Source: Spirosoma panaciterrae DSM 21099
Lineage (GTDB): Bacteria > Bacteroidota > Bacteroidia > Cytophagales > Spirosomataceae
DNA length: 64,000 nt
Direction: 5' to 3'
Assembly (NCBI RefSeq): GCF_000374025.1
Contig: NZ_KB893198.1
Location: 1 to 64,000 of the forward strand
Shown: positions 1 to 7,381 of the stretch, one piece after another
Layout: each line of letters begins with the position of its first letter
How positions within the stretch are numbered: the stretch's first letter is position 1
Program-made: the position numbers and the translations under genes
Notes under the pieces: generated by a model
Database searches by the model: none
Seen by the model: the letters and a program-made list of their open reading frames with translations, nothing else
Told to the model about the DNA's origin: nothing

Positions 1-261
1 GATCAAGCCTACAACGGCGTGTTTGCTCAAGAGCTTGACCGTTGGAGTATCGATTTTGAGAAAGCGTCGCGGCCTGAATCAGCCCAAGGTTTTGTACCGG
101 TGGCCAAACGATGGGTAGTGGAACGAAGCATTGCCTGGACGAACTATTTTCGGAGAATCGTCAAAGACTATGAGCATACAGCATCTTCTTCGGTCAGTTG
201 GCTGTATCTGGCCAATAGCCAGATCATGTTACAACGAATCGAGACTTATTGCCAAAGATGA
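1..261 (+). CDS. IS5-family-like transposase, C-terminal part (cut by window edge)
   Basis: The reading frame is open from the first base and ends in TGA at 259–261, so only the last 86 residues are present. The motif AKRWVVERSIAW (about residue 35 to 46 of the fragment) is the conserved C-terminal block of DDE transposases of the IS5/IS427 type (RRWVVERTFAW in many relatives), where the E is the last catalytic acid. The following KDYEHTASSS segment also fits. The ATG-less start shows that the N-terminal DDE part lies left of the window. The gene ends within about 30 bp of a glycosyltransferase fragment, so it probably belongs to an insertion sequence that interrupted that gene. Activity cannot be judged from this piece. 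Confidence 0.75.
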   Translation, partial: DQAYNGVFAQELDRWSIDFEKASRPESAQGFVPVAKRWVVERSIAWTNYFRRIVKDYEHTASSSVSWLYLANSQIMLQRIETYCQR

Positions 262-987
262 TTTCCCAACATACTCTTAGATCCTGTAAACTTGATATAT
301 GATGGGCTCCGAAATGTGCCTATTGTTCATTTAGTGCCGCGGGAAATGGAGTATATCTGGTATAAAATTGGAACGAATGAACGCTTTTTTTATCAGCCTT
401 ATCAGCAGAAGGGAGAGTTAGAAGATTATGTTTTTTGGAGCCAAATCGATCTAATTCTTCAGAATAGACAAAATAAGAAAATACAATTAATCTATGCCTC
501 ATTAGGTACCTTGAGTGCAGGCAATGCAATACCGGCAACTCGATTTTTAACGAAACTGATAGCTGCTGTTGAAGGTTTATCCACCATACATTTAATTATA
601 GCGGATAAACAGCTCTATACGAATAAACCTGAAAATTTACCAACGAACATATCCGTAGTTGATTGGGTGCCGCAGCGAAAACTGCTTCTCCATTGTGATT
701 TAATGATTACGCACGGAGGTACAAACTCTATACTAGAATGCGTACAGGCAGGCATACCTATTTTGGCCTATCCACTGAACCTGGATGCAGATCACCCCGG
801 TAATACAGCCAGAGTGGTAGCGAATGGGTGGGGCGTGCAAGGTGATTTGCGAAAAGAAAATTCAGCAGAAATTAAGCAAAAGATAGTCAATCTACTGGCA
901 GATTGCCCATTGCCCAGAAAGCGTAAACGAGTAGTAATAACGCCGATCATTGATTGGCAACTGAACACGGATTTGGCCGAATCATAA
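262..987 (+). pseudogene. GT1-family (UGT/MGT-like) glycosyltransferase, C-terminal half, truncated next to IS
   Basis: The frame is open directly after the transposase stop. It has no ATG near its 5' end; the first possible start is TTG at 292. The C-terminal nucleotide-sugar-binding domain is clear: YASLGTLS, then VDWVPQRKLLLHCDLMITHG, HGGTNSILE and GIPILAYPLNLDADHPGNTA. This is the Rossmann-like C-domain of GT-B enzymes such as macrolide- or sterol-type UGTs. About 230 to 240 residues remain of a family norm near 400, so the acceptor-binding N-domain is missing. The likely cause is the adjacent IS; the missing half could lie left of the window. Its position just before a small secreted-peptide gene allows a former role in decorating that product, which is inference only. 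Confidence 0.7.
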
Positions 988-1019
988 TAGATCAATCATT
1001 TTTAAACACATTTTCGATC

Positions 1020-1253
1020 ATGAAAAAAATCTTAATGCAATTTGCAGATAATCTGCTTGCGAAAGAACAAATGAAAGTTATTAAAGGTGGGACAGATACT
1101 TATGGAGGTATTTATAGTGGAGATGGTTTGGGAATGATACATTGTGGGTGCCCGAATGGGATGACAATTACGACAGGTGGCACAGTCACTTCCGCGGACC
1201 TAGTCTCGATGTGTGGTGGCATGCCCCCAGCCTGGTGCGTTGGTGTAGGTTGA
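1020..1253 (+). CDS. Double-glycine-leader small peptide (RiPP/bacteriocin-like precursor)
   Basis: A 77-residue protein. I chose ATG 1020 because it starts a typical Bacteroidota leader, MKKILMQFADNLL, ending EQMKVIKGG at residues 16–24; longer starts at 954 add no sensible sequence. GG at 23/24 is the expected cut site of a C39 peptidase. The 53-residue core is rich in Gly, Thr and Ser and has four cysteines (42, 44, 65, 73) in the settings HCGCP, SMCGG and AWCVG. A peptidase-containing ABC exporter and its HlyD partner lie 1.1 kb downstream on the same strand. I therefore read it as an exported ribosomally made peptide. Whether it is modified, antimicrobial or a signal is unknown; no radical SAM or cyclase gene is visible nearby. 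Confidence 0.72.
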   Translation: MKKILMQFADNLLAKEQMKVIKGGTDTYGGIYSGDGLGMIHCGCPNGMTITTGGTVTSADLVSMCGGMPPAWCVGVG

Positions 1254-1256
1254 CAG

Positions 1257-1280
1257 GTGCTTAAATATTAAAGCACTTTT
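1257..1280 (+). terminator. Hairpin with T-run just after the peptide gene
   Basis: A 6-bp stem (1257–1262 with 1271–1276), an 8-nt AT loop and TTTT follow the peptide stop codon by 3 nt. It is a short but plausible intrinsic terminator, which would cut the peptide mRNA from the downstream exporter genes. Confidence 0.5.
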
Positions 1281-1330
1281 ATGCGTAATTCCTACATTAC
1301 TTACTACATAGTTTTATAGGGATTACGCAT
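1281..1330. repeat. Inverted repeat (14-bp arms, one mismatch) behind the peptide terminator
   Basis: Arms 1281–1294 and 1317–1330 pair over 14 positions with one G:T pair and a 22-nt loop. It directly follows the hairpin that ends the peptide gene. It could be a second RNA hairpin stabilising the peptide transcript, or the end of a small mobile sequence. Confidence 0.5.
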
Positions 1331-1538
1331 GACAATAGGTTTCTTTTGACAGTTCTTTCTGTTGGAAAATTTAATTACGACAAAAAAATGGCAATTTTTA
1401 TTGCGAATTTATATCTTTGGCCTGATTTTGAATTTATTGATAAATTTTCGATCAAAGAACAGAGTTTCTTTGCATATTTAATAAAACTTTAAACTGTGAA
1501 AATCTATTGAATTTTTCGCGAAATATTGCTAAATTATT

Positions 1539-1997
1539 ATGAAAAAATATTTAAATTTAACCCAAATTATTGGTTTCTTATTATTGTTCAATAATAGCTT
1601 TGGGCAGAATACGATTGATGACACAATAGAGACACTCAATGAGTTAAACAATGTGCAGGTTTATGCAGATCAGAATTTAATTAGTGATTGGGCTGGTGTT
1701 AGGAAGGATATTAAGCTCAGAGACTTTTCTTTTTCTTTTGACAAATCTTCTATTAGCGCAAAAAAATACGATGTTGATCTGATCATTAGCGAAGCAAAGG
1801 TTACATTATTTCGCTATAATAAATTTACTGCCTTCACTATCTGGCAGCCTGGAGGAACTGAGCCAATGAATGTTTTTTATTCAATGGCTCGGCCTGGAGA
1901 TCGCTATGAATTGCAAGTGTCTCTTGTTGCCAAAAATAAATTGGGTGAAAAAGTCCCACTGAAAAGTAAGTTTATATATAATTTGCCACTGTATTAA
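1539..1997 (+). CDS. Secreted protein of unknown function in the peptide locus
   Basis: A 152-residue protein with a clear N-terminal signal segment (MKKYLNLTQIIGFLLLFNNS, then FGQ, cut about residue 22). The mature part has no motif I recognise; it looks beta-rich (for example FTAFTIWQPGG and RYELQVSLVAKN). It sits in AT-rich DNA between the leader peptide and the TlpA remnant and shares their strand, so it may belong to the same locus. AT content is clearly above that of the core genes further right, which fits transfer. It could be a periplasmic partner or immunity protein, but nothing in the sequence proves that. Confidence 0.6.
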   Translation: MKKYLNLTQIIGFLLLFNNSFGQNTIDDTIETLNELNNVQVYADQNLISDWAGVRKDIKLRDFSFSFDKSSISAKKYDVDLIISEAKVTLFRYNKFTAFTIWQPGGTEPMNVFYSMARPGDRYELQVSLVAKNKLGEKVPLKSKFIYNLPLY

Positions 1998-2361
1998 AAT
2001 ACGGACAGATATCATACTATTAATTATATTGACTTGTGGGTTTCGTGGTGTGTGTCTTGTTGGGCTGAAATGGCCGTTTCTAAAAAGTTAAGTGAGGAAT
2101 ATAAATCTAAGGGGTAAATTTTATTTACATATCCATAGACGAAAATCCGGCTTCTTGGGAGCGGGCGATGAATCAGATTGGCCTTTCAACGAAAAAAGCT
2201 TCTTGTTCCCTTATTGTAAGACATCAAAGCTATAAAAAATACTATATCGACCTATTCCGCGCTACTTGTTGATCGAGGGAAAAGGGAATGTGATTAATAC
2301 AGATGCGCCCCAACCCAGTGATCTTATGATTAGGGAAATGTTTGACAAATTATTGAAATAA
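1998..2361 (+). pseudogene. TlpA-like thioredoxin-fold protein remnant with two frameshifts
   Basis: Three frames together give a TlpA/thioredoxin-like protein. The first piece contains DLWVSWCVSCWAEM, matching the family pattern FWASWCxPCxxEMP with both cysteines. It stops at TAA near 2115. One base off, VNFIYISIDENPASWERAM continues to a TGA near 2270. A third frame then reads IPRYLLIEGKGNVIN, the usual cis-Pro region, and ends PSDLMIREMFDKLLK before TAA. There is no start codon and the N-terminal third is missing. Thioredoxin-like proteins beside peptide exporters often serve disulfide formation, so its loss may matter for a four-cysteine peptide. The frameshifts could also be sequencing errors. 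Confidence 0.75.
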
Positions 2362-2370
2362 TAGCAGACA

Positions 2371-4773
2371 ATGCCCACCTTTCCTCACTACACCCAACTT
2401 GACCAGATGGATTGTGGCCCTACCTGTTTGCGGATGGTAGCAAAACAGTATGGACGGACGTTTACGACGCAATCGTTGCGGGAGAAGGCGCAGATAGGGA
2501 AAGAGGGGGTGTCGTTGCTGGGTATTTCGGAAGCGGCTGAGGCTATTGGGTTTCGGACAATGGGCGTAAAAATTCCCTTTGAGAAATTAGCGGCCGAAGC
2601 GCCCATGCCTTGTATTGTGCATTGGGATCAGAATCACTTTGTAGTGGTTTATGCTATAAAAGGCGCAGAAGGTGGCTGGCTAAGTCGTATTAAAGGGGGC
2701 CGAAAAGCTGTTCAAATCGACAGTCTTGGAGTAGACGTACAGGCCGGACCGTTCATCTCCGATTTTGAGGTCAATGAGGGGCAAATTATCATTCCACCGT
2801 CCTTCCCAACTCCTCTGCCCTCACCCCCAAGCCCTACGCTAAAAGGCACCGTTTACGTAGCCGATCCGGCTAAGGGGTTGGTTACGTATTCGGCGGGAGA
2901 GTTTTGCCAGCATTGGCTGTCGAGCCAAACTAAGGGGAGTCAGGAAGGGGTAGTGCTGTTGCTGGAGCCTACACCGGCGTTTTTTGAGCAGGACGACGAA
3001 CCAACAACGGCCTACAATTTCGGTCGAGTTTGGAGCTATTTGTGGCAGTACAAACGGCTATTGCTGCAATTGGCTTTGGGGTTGGCCGTAGGCAGTGGGC
3101 TGCAATTGTTGTTTCCGTTTCTGACCCAGTCAGTAGTGGATGTGGGTGTCAATACGCAGAATTTGCCGTTTGTATATCTGGTATTGGGGGCGCAACTGAT
3201 GCTGATGGCCGGGCGACTGTCGGTCGAGTTTATCCGAAGCTGGATTTTGCTCCACATCAGTACCCGCGTCAACCTCAGTATTCTATCCGATTTTCTGATC
3301 AAGCTGATGAAACTGCCTGTGTCGTTTTTCGACAGCAAGCAGTTTGGCGATCTGATGCAGCGCATTGGCGACCATCACCGCATCGAAAGTTTTCTGACCG
3401 GCCAAACGCTGTCGGTGCTGTTTTCGCTGATTAATCTCGTCATTTTTGGGTTGGTACTGGCCTTATATAATCTGGCTATCTTCGGTATTTTTCTGGTGTC
3501 GAGTTTGTTGTATGTCGGCTGGGTGATGCTGTTTTTGCGCCAACGCCGGAAGCTCGATTTTAAGCGGTTCGATTTGGCGGCTAAGAATCAGAGTAGTCTG
3601 GTGCAACTGATTCAGGGCATGCAGGAAATCAAGCTGGCGGGTGCCGAGCGGCCCATGCGCTGGTCCTGGGAGCGATTGCAGGCGCGGATGTTCCGCTTGC
3701 AAATGAAGGGGCTTGCCCTGAGTCAATACCAGCAGGCCGGAGCCTTCACGATCAACGAAGGCAAAAATATTTTCATTACGTTTCTGGCCGCACAGGCTGT
3801 CATTAGTGGGCAATTGTCCCTGGGGGCTATGCTGGCTATGCAACAGATTGTTGGGCAACTGAACAGCCCTATTGAGCAACTGATTGGCTTTGTTCAGAGC
3901 CTGCAGGATGCCAAAATCAGTCTGGAACGACTGAACGAAATTCACACCCTTACCGACGAAGAACCCACCGAACAGCCCTTGCTCAATACGTTACCTCAAT
4001 TCGGGAATTTACAGCTTAAAAATATCGCGTTTCAATACCCCGGAGCCGGTAATGAGCCCGTTTTAGAAGGCATCGACCTATCTATTCTGGAGGGAAAAAC
4101 AACCGCCATTGTCGGTATGAGTGGTAGTGGGAAAACAACCCTGCTTAAATTGCTGCTCCGCTTTTATGAATCGACAAAAGGCGAAATTCGTCTGGGAGGG
4201 GACTCCCCTCTCCTGAATTCAGGAGAGGGGGCGGGGGTGAGGTTAACCAACCTCAGCCATGCCTTTTGGCGAAGTCAGTGTGGAGTTGTGATGCAGGACG
4301 GGTTTATTTTTTCGGATACCATTGCCCGGAATATTGCCGTGGGCGTTGACCGCATCGATGCACAGCGGCTGGCTCATGCGGTTCGGGTCGCTAACCTGAA
4401 CGAGTTTATCGATTCATTACCATCAGGGCTTCATACGAAGATTGGAGCCGAAGGCAATGGCATTAGCCAGGGGCAGCGGCAGCGAATTCTGATAGCCAGG
4501 GCGGTCTACAAACAGCCGAAGTATATTTTCTTTGATGAAGCTACCAATGCCCTGGATGCCAACAACGAAGCTGCCATCATGCAGCAACTTGGCGAATTCT
4601 TTCAGGGACGTACTGTAGTGGTTGTCGCCCATCGACTGAGTACGGTACGTCATGCCGACCAGATCTTGGTTTTGGATAAAGGCCGGATTACGGAAATAGG
4701 TACACATGATACCCTCGTCGCCCAACAGGGAGACTACTGGCGATTGGTAAAAAATCAACTGGAGCTTGTCTGA
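2371..4773 (+). CDS. Peptidase-containing ABC exporter (C39 peptidase–TMD–NBD)
   Basis: An 800-residue half-transporter of the bacteriocin-exporter type. The N-terminal C39 peptidase has the oxyanion Gln9, nucleophile Cys15 in QMDCGPTCL, His89 in NHFVVVY and Asp165 in VADPAKG. It should cut double-glycine leaders in the cytoplasm. About six membrane segments follow (roughly 230–500). The ABC domain has Walker A GMSGSGKTT, signature-like ISQGQRQR, Walker B YIFFDEATNALD and the H-loop VVAHRLST. Two segments look foreign: about 60 residues between His89 and Asp165, where relatives have about 16, and DSPLLNSGEGAGVR (611–624) early in the NBD, encoded by a palindrome. The reading frame is intact. 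The partner HlyD gene lies 118 nt downstream. Confidence 0.93.
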   Translation: MPTFPHYTQLDQMDCGPTCLRMVAKQYGRTFTTQSLREKAQIGKEGVSLLGISEAAEAIGFRTMGVKIPFEKLAAEAPMPCIVHWDQNHFVVVYAIKGAEGGWLSRIKGGRKAVQIDSLGVDVQAGPFISDFEVNEGQIIIPPSFPTPLPSPPSPTLKGTVYVADPAKGLVTYSAGEFCQHWLSSQTKGSQEGVVLLLEPTPAFFEQDDEPTTAYNFGRVWSYLWQYKRLLLQLALGLAVGSGLQLLFPFLTQSVVDVGVNTQNLPFVYLVLGAQLMLMAGRLSVEFIRSWILLHISTRVNLSILSDFLIKLMKLPVSFFDSKQFGDLMQRIGDHHRIESFLTGQTLSVLFSLINLVIFGLVLALYNLAIFGIFLVSSLLYVGWVMLFLRQRRKLDFKRFDLAAKNQSSLVQLIQGMQEIKLAGAERPMRWSWERLQARMFRLQMKGLALSQYQQAGAFTINEGKNIFITFLAAQAVISGQLSLGAMLAMQQIVGQLNSPIEQLIGFVQSLQDAKISLERLNEIHTLTDEEPTEQPLLNTLPQFGNLQLKNIAFQYPGAGNEPVLEGIDLSILEGKTTAIVGMSGSGKTTLLKLLLRFYESTKGEIRLGGDSPLLNSGEGAGVRLTNLSHAFWRSQCGVVMQDGFIFSDTIARNIAVGVDRIDAQRLAHAVRVANLNEFIDSLPSGLHTKIGAEGNGISQGQRQRILIARAVYKQPKYIFFDEATNALDANNEAAIMQQLGEFFQGRTVVVVAHRLSTVRHADQILVLDKGRITEIGTHDTLVAQQGDYWRLVKNQLELV
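2812..2835. repeat. Possible repeat-derived segment inside the C39 peptidase coding region
   Basis: The C/T-rich stretch containing CCCTCACCCCCAAGCCCT encodes the proline-rich part LPSPPSPTLK of the unusual insertion between the catalytic His and Asp. It is the complement of the GGGGGTGAGG motif that follows the palindrome at 4205–4230 in the same gene, which suggests both derive from one repeat family. This is inference from local similarity. Confidence 0.4.
4205..4230. repeat. Perfect 26-bp palindrome embedded in frame in the ABC domain
   Basis: Bases 4205–4217 are the exact reverse complement of 4218–4230 (CCCCTCTCCTGAA and its complement). A GCGGGGGTGAGG tail follows. The element is translated as DSPLLNSGEGAGVR and sits between the GEIRLGG and LTNLSHAFWR blocks of the nucleotide-binding domain, where related exporters need only a couple of residues. 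It resembles an intergenic palindromic repeat that jumped into a gene and stayed in frame. Confidence 0.7.
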
Positions 4774-4784
4774 ACCCGGATTTT

Positions 4785-4910
4785 TGTGATTTAACTGATT
4801 GTCTTGATTTCTTCATATCATTTTCGCTTTGATAGCTATCACTTGGTGTTATTAAAGGTTAAAAACCTGCTACACCTATCAACAAAATCAGATGAATCAG
4901 TTAAATCACA
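4785..4910. repeat. 16-bp perfect inverted repeat spanning the exporter–HlyD gap and the HlyD start
   Basis: TGTGATTTAACTGATT at 4785–4800 is the exact reverse complement of 4895–4910. The right arm begins 3 nt into the HlyD gene and encodes its residues 2–6. The arms are 94 nt apart, with more AT-rich, weakly self-complementary sequence between. It could act as a terminator-like or regulatory structure, or be a dispersed repeat that supplies the start region of the downstream gene. Confidence 0.65.
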
Positions 4911-6220
4911 TAAATTACGGTTCAGACTATTTCACTGAGCTTCGTTCCGAAGAGGTACAGGAGCTTTTGATGCGCCCCCCCAAATGGTTGTTGCGTTGGG
5001 GTATTACTGTTGTCTTTTTAGTTGTTCTAATTGTGTTTGCGGGTGCCTGGATGGTGCATTACCCGGATTTGGTGCGTGGTTCGTTTCGCCTTACGTCGGT
5101 CAATGCGCCTAAAGCGGTGTTGAGCCGTACGGAGGGCAAACTCGTTAAATTGCTGGCCGAAGAAGGCAACGTTGTAAAAGCAGGTGCACCTCTAGCTTAT
5201 TTAGAAAGTACGGCTAACCATACGGATGTATTACGTTTGTCGCAGGAATTAACTAAGGCATGGGCGATAGCCAGCCGTGGTACCTCCAGGTTAGGTAATC
5301 TGGAAGGACTTGAGCAACTGCATTTATCAAATTATCCGAGACTGGGCGAATTACAAAACGCGTATCAGACATTCGAGCAGGCTCATATTCAGATAAGGGC
5401 GTATCTGGCGAATGGTTTTTATAGTCAGAAGAAAGCCTTATTGCGGCAGGAAATTAGCGATTTGCAAGCATTGGCCCGGAACTTACAGGATCAGCAGCAG
5501 GTGCAGGAGCGTGATCTGACGCTGGCTCAGGAAGAGTACGCTATTCAGCAACGGTTGGCCCGTGAAAAAGTGATTGCACCGCTGGACCTGAAACGGGAAG
5601 AAAGTAAAGTGATTACTCGTAAACTGCCTTACCAGCAAACCCGTTCGGCCTTAATTAATAACCTGACCGCACAGCGGACAAAGCAGAAAGAATTATTGGA
5701 ATTAGATAAGCAGGTGGCCGAAGAACGTGATAAGTTTTTGCAATCATTAAACACGCTACAAAGTGCAGTAGATGCCTGGAAACAGAAGTACGTGCTTACC
5801 GCTCCGGTATCAGGCCGAGTGTATTTCGTTGGTATGTTACAGGAAGCTCAGACTATTGCGGTCAATCAGGAATTGTTTTATGTGGCTCCGCCGGGCACGA
5901 ATTACTTTGGCGAGCTACGTGTATCTCAGTATAATGCCGGTAAGGTAAAGCCAGGGCAGGAAGTACTGGTAAAATTTATAGGGTATCCTTATCAGGAATA
6001 TGGAGCAGTACGAGGACGTATTGCTTCGATTGCCGATATACCACTAAAAGATAGTGTGTTTCTGGCGAAGGTTATTTTGCCCAATGGCCTCCGTACCACG
6101 TATGGGAAGGCGTTAGCCTATAAAACAGGCATGTCGGCGTCGGCCGATATTCTGACGGATGATAGCCGCTTACTGGAAAAGCTATTTTATCAGCTTCGTA
6201 AAGTGGCTAATGGACGATAG
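4892..6220 (+). CDS. HlyD-family periplasmic adaptor of the peptide exporter
   Basis: A 442-residue membrane-fusion protein. One membrane helix at about residues 34–55 (GITVVFLVVLIVFAGAW) follows a short cytoplasmic tail with ELRSEEVQELL, typical of Bacteroidota bacteriocin adaptors. A split biotinyl-lipoyl domain (about 65–110 and 300–330, APVSGRVYFVG) flanks a long coiled coil (about 115–300). A C-terminal beta domain (330–442) completes it. It should link the ABC exporter to an outer-membrane channel; no TolC-like gene is present in the window. The first ten residues come partly from an inverted-repeat arm, so the ancestral start may have been different. Confidence 0.9.
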   Translation: MNQLNHINYGSDYFTELRSEEVQELLMRPPKWLLRWGITVVFLVVLIVFAGAWMVHYPDLVRGSFRLTSVNAPKAVLSRTEGKLVKLLAEEGNVVKAGAPLAYLESTANHTDVLRLSQELTKAWAIASRGTSRLGNLEGLEQLHLSNYPRLGELQNAYQTFEQAHIQIRAYLANGFYSQKKALLRQEISDLQALARNLQDQQQVQERDLTLAQEEYAIQQRLAREKVIAPLDLKREESKVITRKLPYQQTRSALINNLTAQRTKQKELLELDKQVAEERDKFLQSLNTLQSAVDAWKQKYVLTAPVSGRVYFVGMLQEAQTIAVNQELFYVAPPGTNYFGELRVSQYNAGKVKPGQEVLVKFIGYPYQEYGAVRGRIASIADIPLKDSVFLAKVILPNGLRTTYGKALAYKTGMSASADILTDDSRLLEKLFYQLRKVANGR

Positions 6221-6305
6221 AACGGAATAATAGATTACTGAGTGGAGCGTCAGTCCGGGCTTTTCTACGAACTTTGCGGTCGGATAATCAGTCCGGCCAA
6301 CGCTT

Positions 6306-7256
6306 ATGATTCGTATCTTTCAGCAGGACGAAACCTCCGTCCGAAAAATTAGGGACATTGATTCATTCTCCGACACCGAACGGACTCTCTGGGTGGATCT
6401 GCAAAACCCAACCGCGTCCGAAATAAAGAGTGTCGAAGAAAAATTCGATGTCGATTTTCTGAGTCAGCAGGAGCAGTTGGAAATTGAAAGTAGTTCGCGC
6501 TACATTGAAGAAGATGATTTTCTGATCGCCAACTCCAACTTTCTGATTCCCGATAAAGAACAGCGGTATGTGAATGTTCCGGTGAGTTTTCTTTTGAAAG
6601 ACGATACGCTGTTCACCTACCGAAATGCCGACCTCAAATCGTTTGCCGATACGGTGAAGCGCATCAAGTCGCGCCGGGCTGTATTCAGCGACGGAGCGCA
6701 GATTATGATTTCCATTTTCGAATCGCGGATCGACTATGATGCCGATTTGATCGAACTGGTATCGAACGAAATCAAAGCCATCAATCGGATGCTCGATCTG
6801 GACGCTAATCTGGATCGGGAAATGCTGCTGAATATCAACGATTACCAGGAACTGACGATGTTGATTCGGGAGAATGTGGTTGATAAACAGCGCGTTATTT
6901 CGTCGATGATTCGCTCCGACGGATGGTTCAATGAGCTGGAGCAACAACGATTACGCACATTGATCAAGGATATTAATTCGCTGATCGAACACACGAATTT
7001 TATTTTCGAACGACTGGAGTTCCTGCAAAATACCTACCTGGGTCTGATCGACCTGGAGCAGAACCGGGTTGTCAAAATCTTTACCGTTGTATCGCTGGTC
7101 TTTTTGCCGCCAACCTTACTGGCCAGCATCTGGGGAATGAACTTCGATGAAATGCCTGAGGTACACTGGAAATACGGTTATGTATTTGCACTGGCTATGA
7201 TGGTGGTATCATCGGCCCTGACCGTCTGGATCTTCCGTCGTAAGAACTGGTTGTGA
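6306..7256 (+). CDS. corA: CorA-type magnesium/cobalt transporter
   Basis: A 316-residue protein of standard CorA length. The N-terminal cytoplasmic alpha/beta funnel is followed by long helices and two C-terminal membrane segments. The first ends in the selectivity motif GMN at residues 277–279, in SIWGMNFDEMPEVHW; the second is YVFALAMMVVSSALTVWIF. The C-terminus is basic (RRKNWL), as in the family. CorA forms a pentameric divalent-cation channel in the inner membrane, gated by bound Mg2+. It lies 85 nt after the HlyD gene but has no evident link to peptide export; an mscS-like gene follows on the same strand. Confidence 0.95.
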   Translation: MIRIFQQDETSVRKIRDIDSFSDTERTLWVDLQNPTASEIKSVEEKFDVDFLSQQEQLEIESSSRYIEEDDFLIANSNFLIPDKEQRYVNVPVSFLLKDDTLFTYRNADLKSFADTVKRIKSRRAVFSDGAQIMISIFESRIDYDADLIELVSNEIKAINRMLDLDANLDREMLLNINDYQELTMLIRENVVDKQRVISSMIRSDGWFNELEQQRLRTLIKDINSLIEHTNFIFERLEFLQNTYLGLIDLEQNRVVKIFTVVSLVFLPPTLLASIWGMNFDEMPEVHWKYGYVFALAMMVVSSALTVWIFRRKNWL

Positions 7257-7381
7257 AACAGGATGTAGCAGAATGGGGCTGGCTATCGGAGGCTGATTAA
7301 ATTATCAGTGAAAAGGAGCCTGTCAGTAAGTTACCTTTTGAGGCTGGGAGCGTCTGATTGTCAAACAAATCCCCCTTCATT

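Noticed and set aside
6363-6947. Minus-strand open frame of 194 codons opposite corA
   Set aside because: It lies fully inside corA and has no features of its own.
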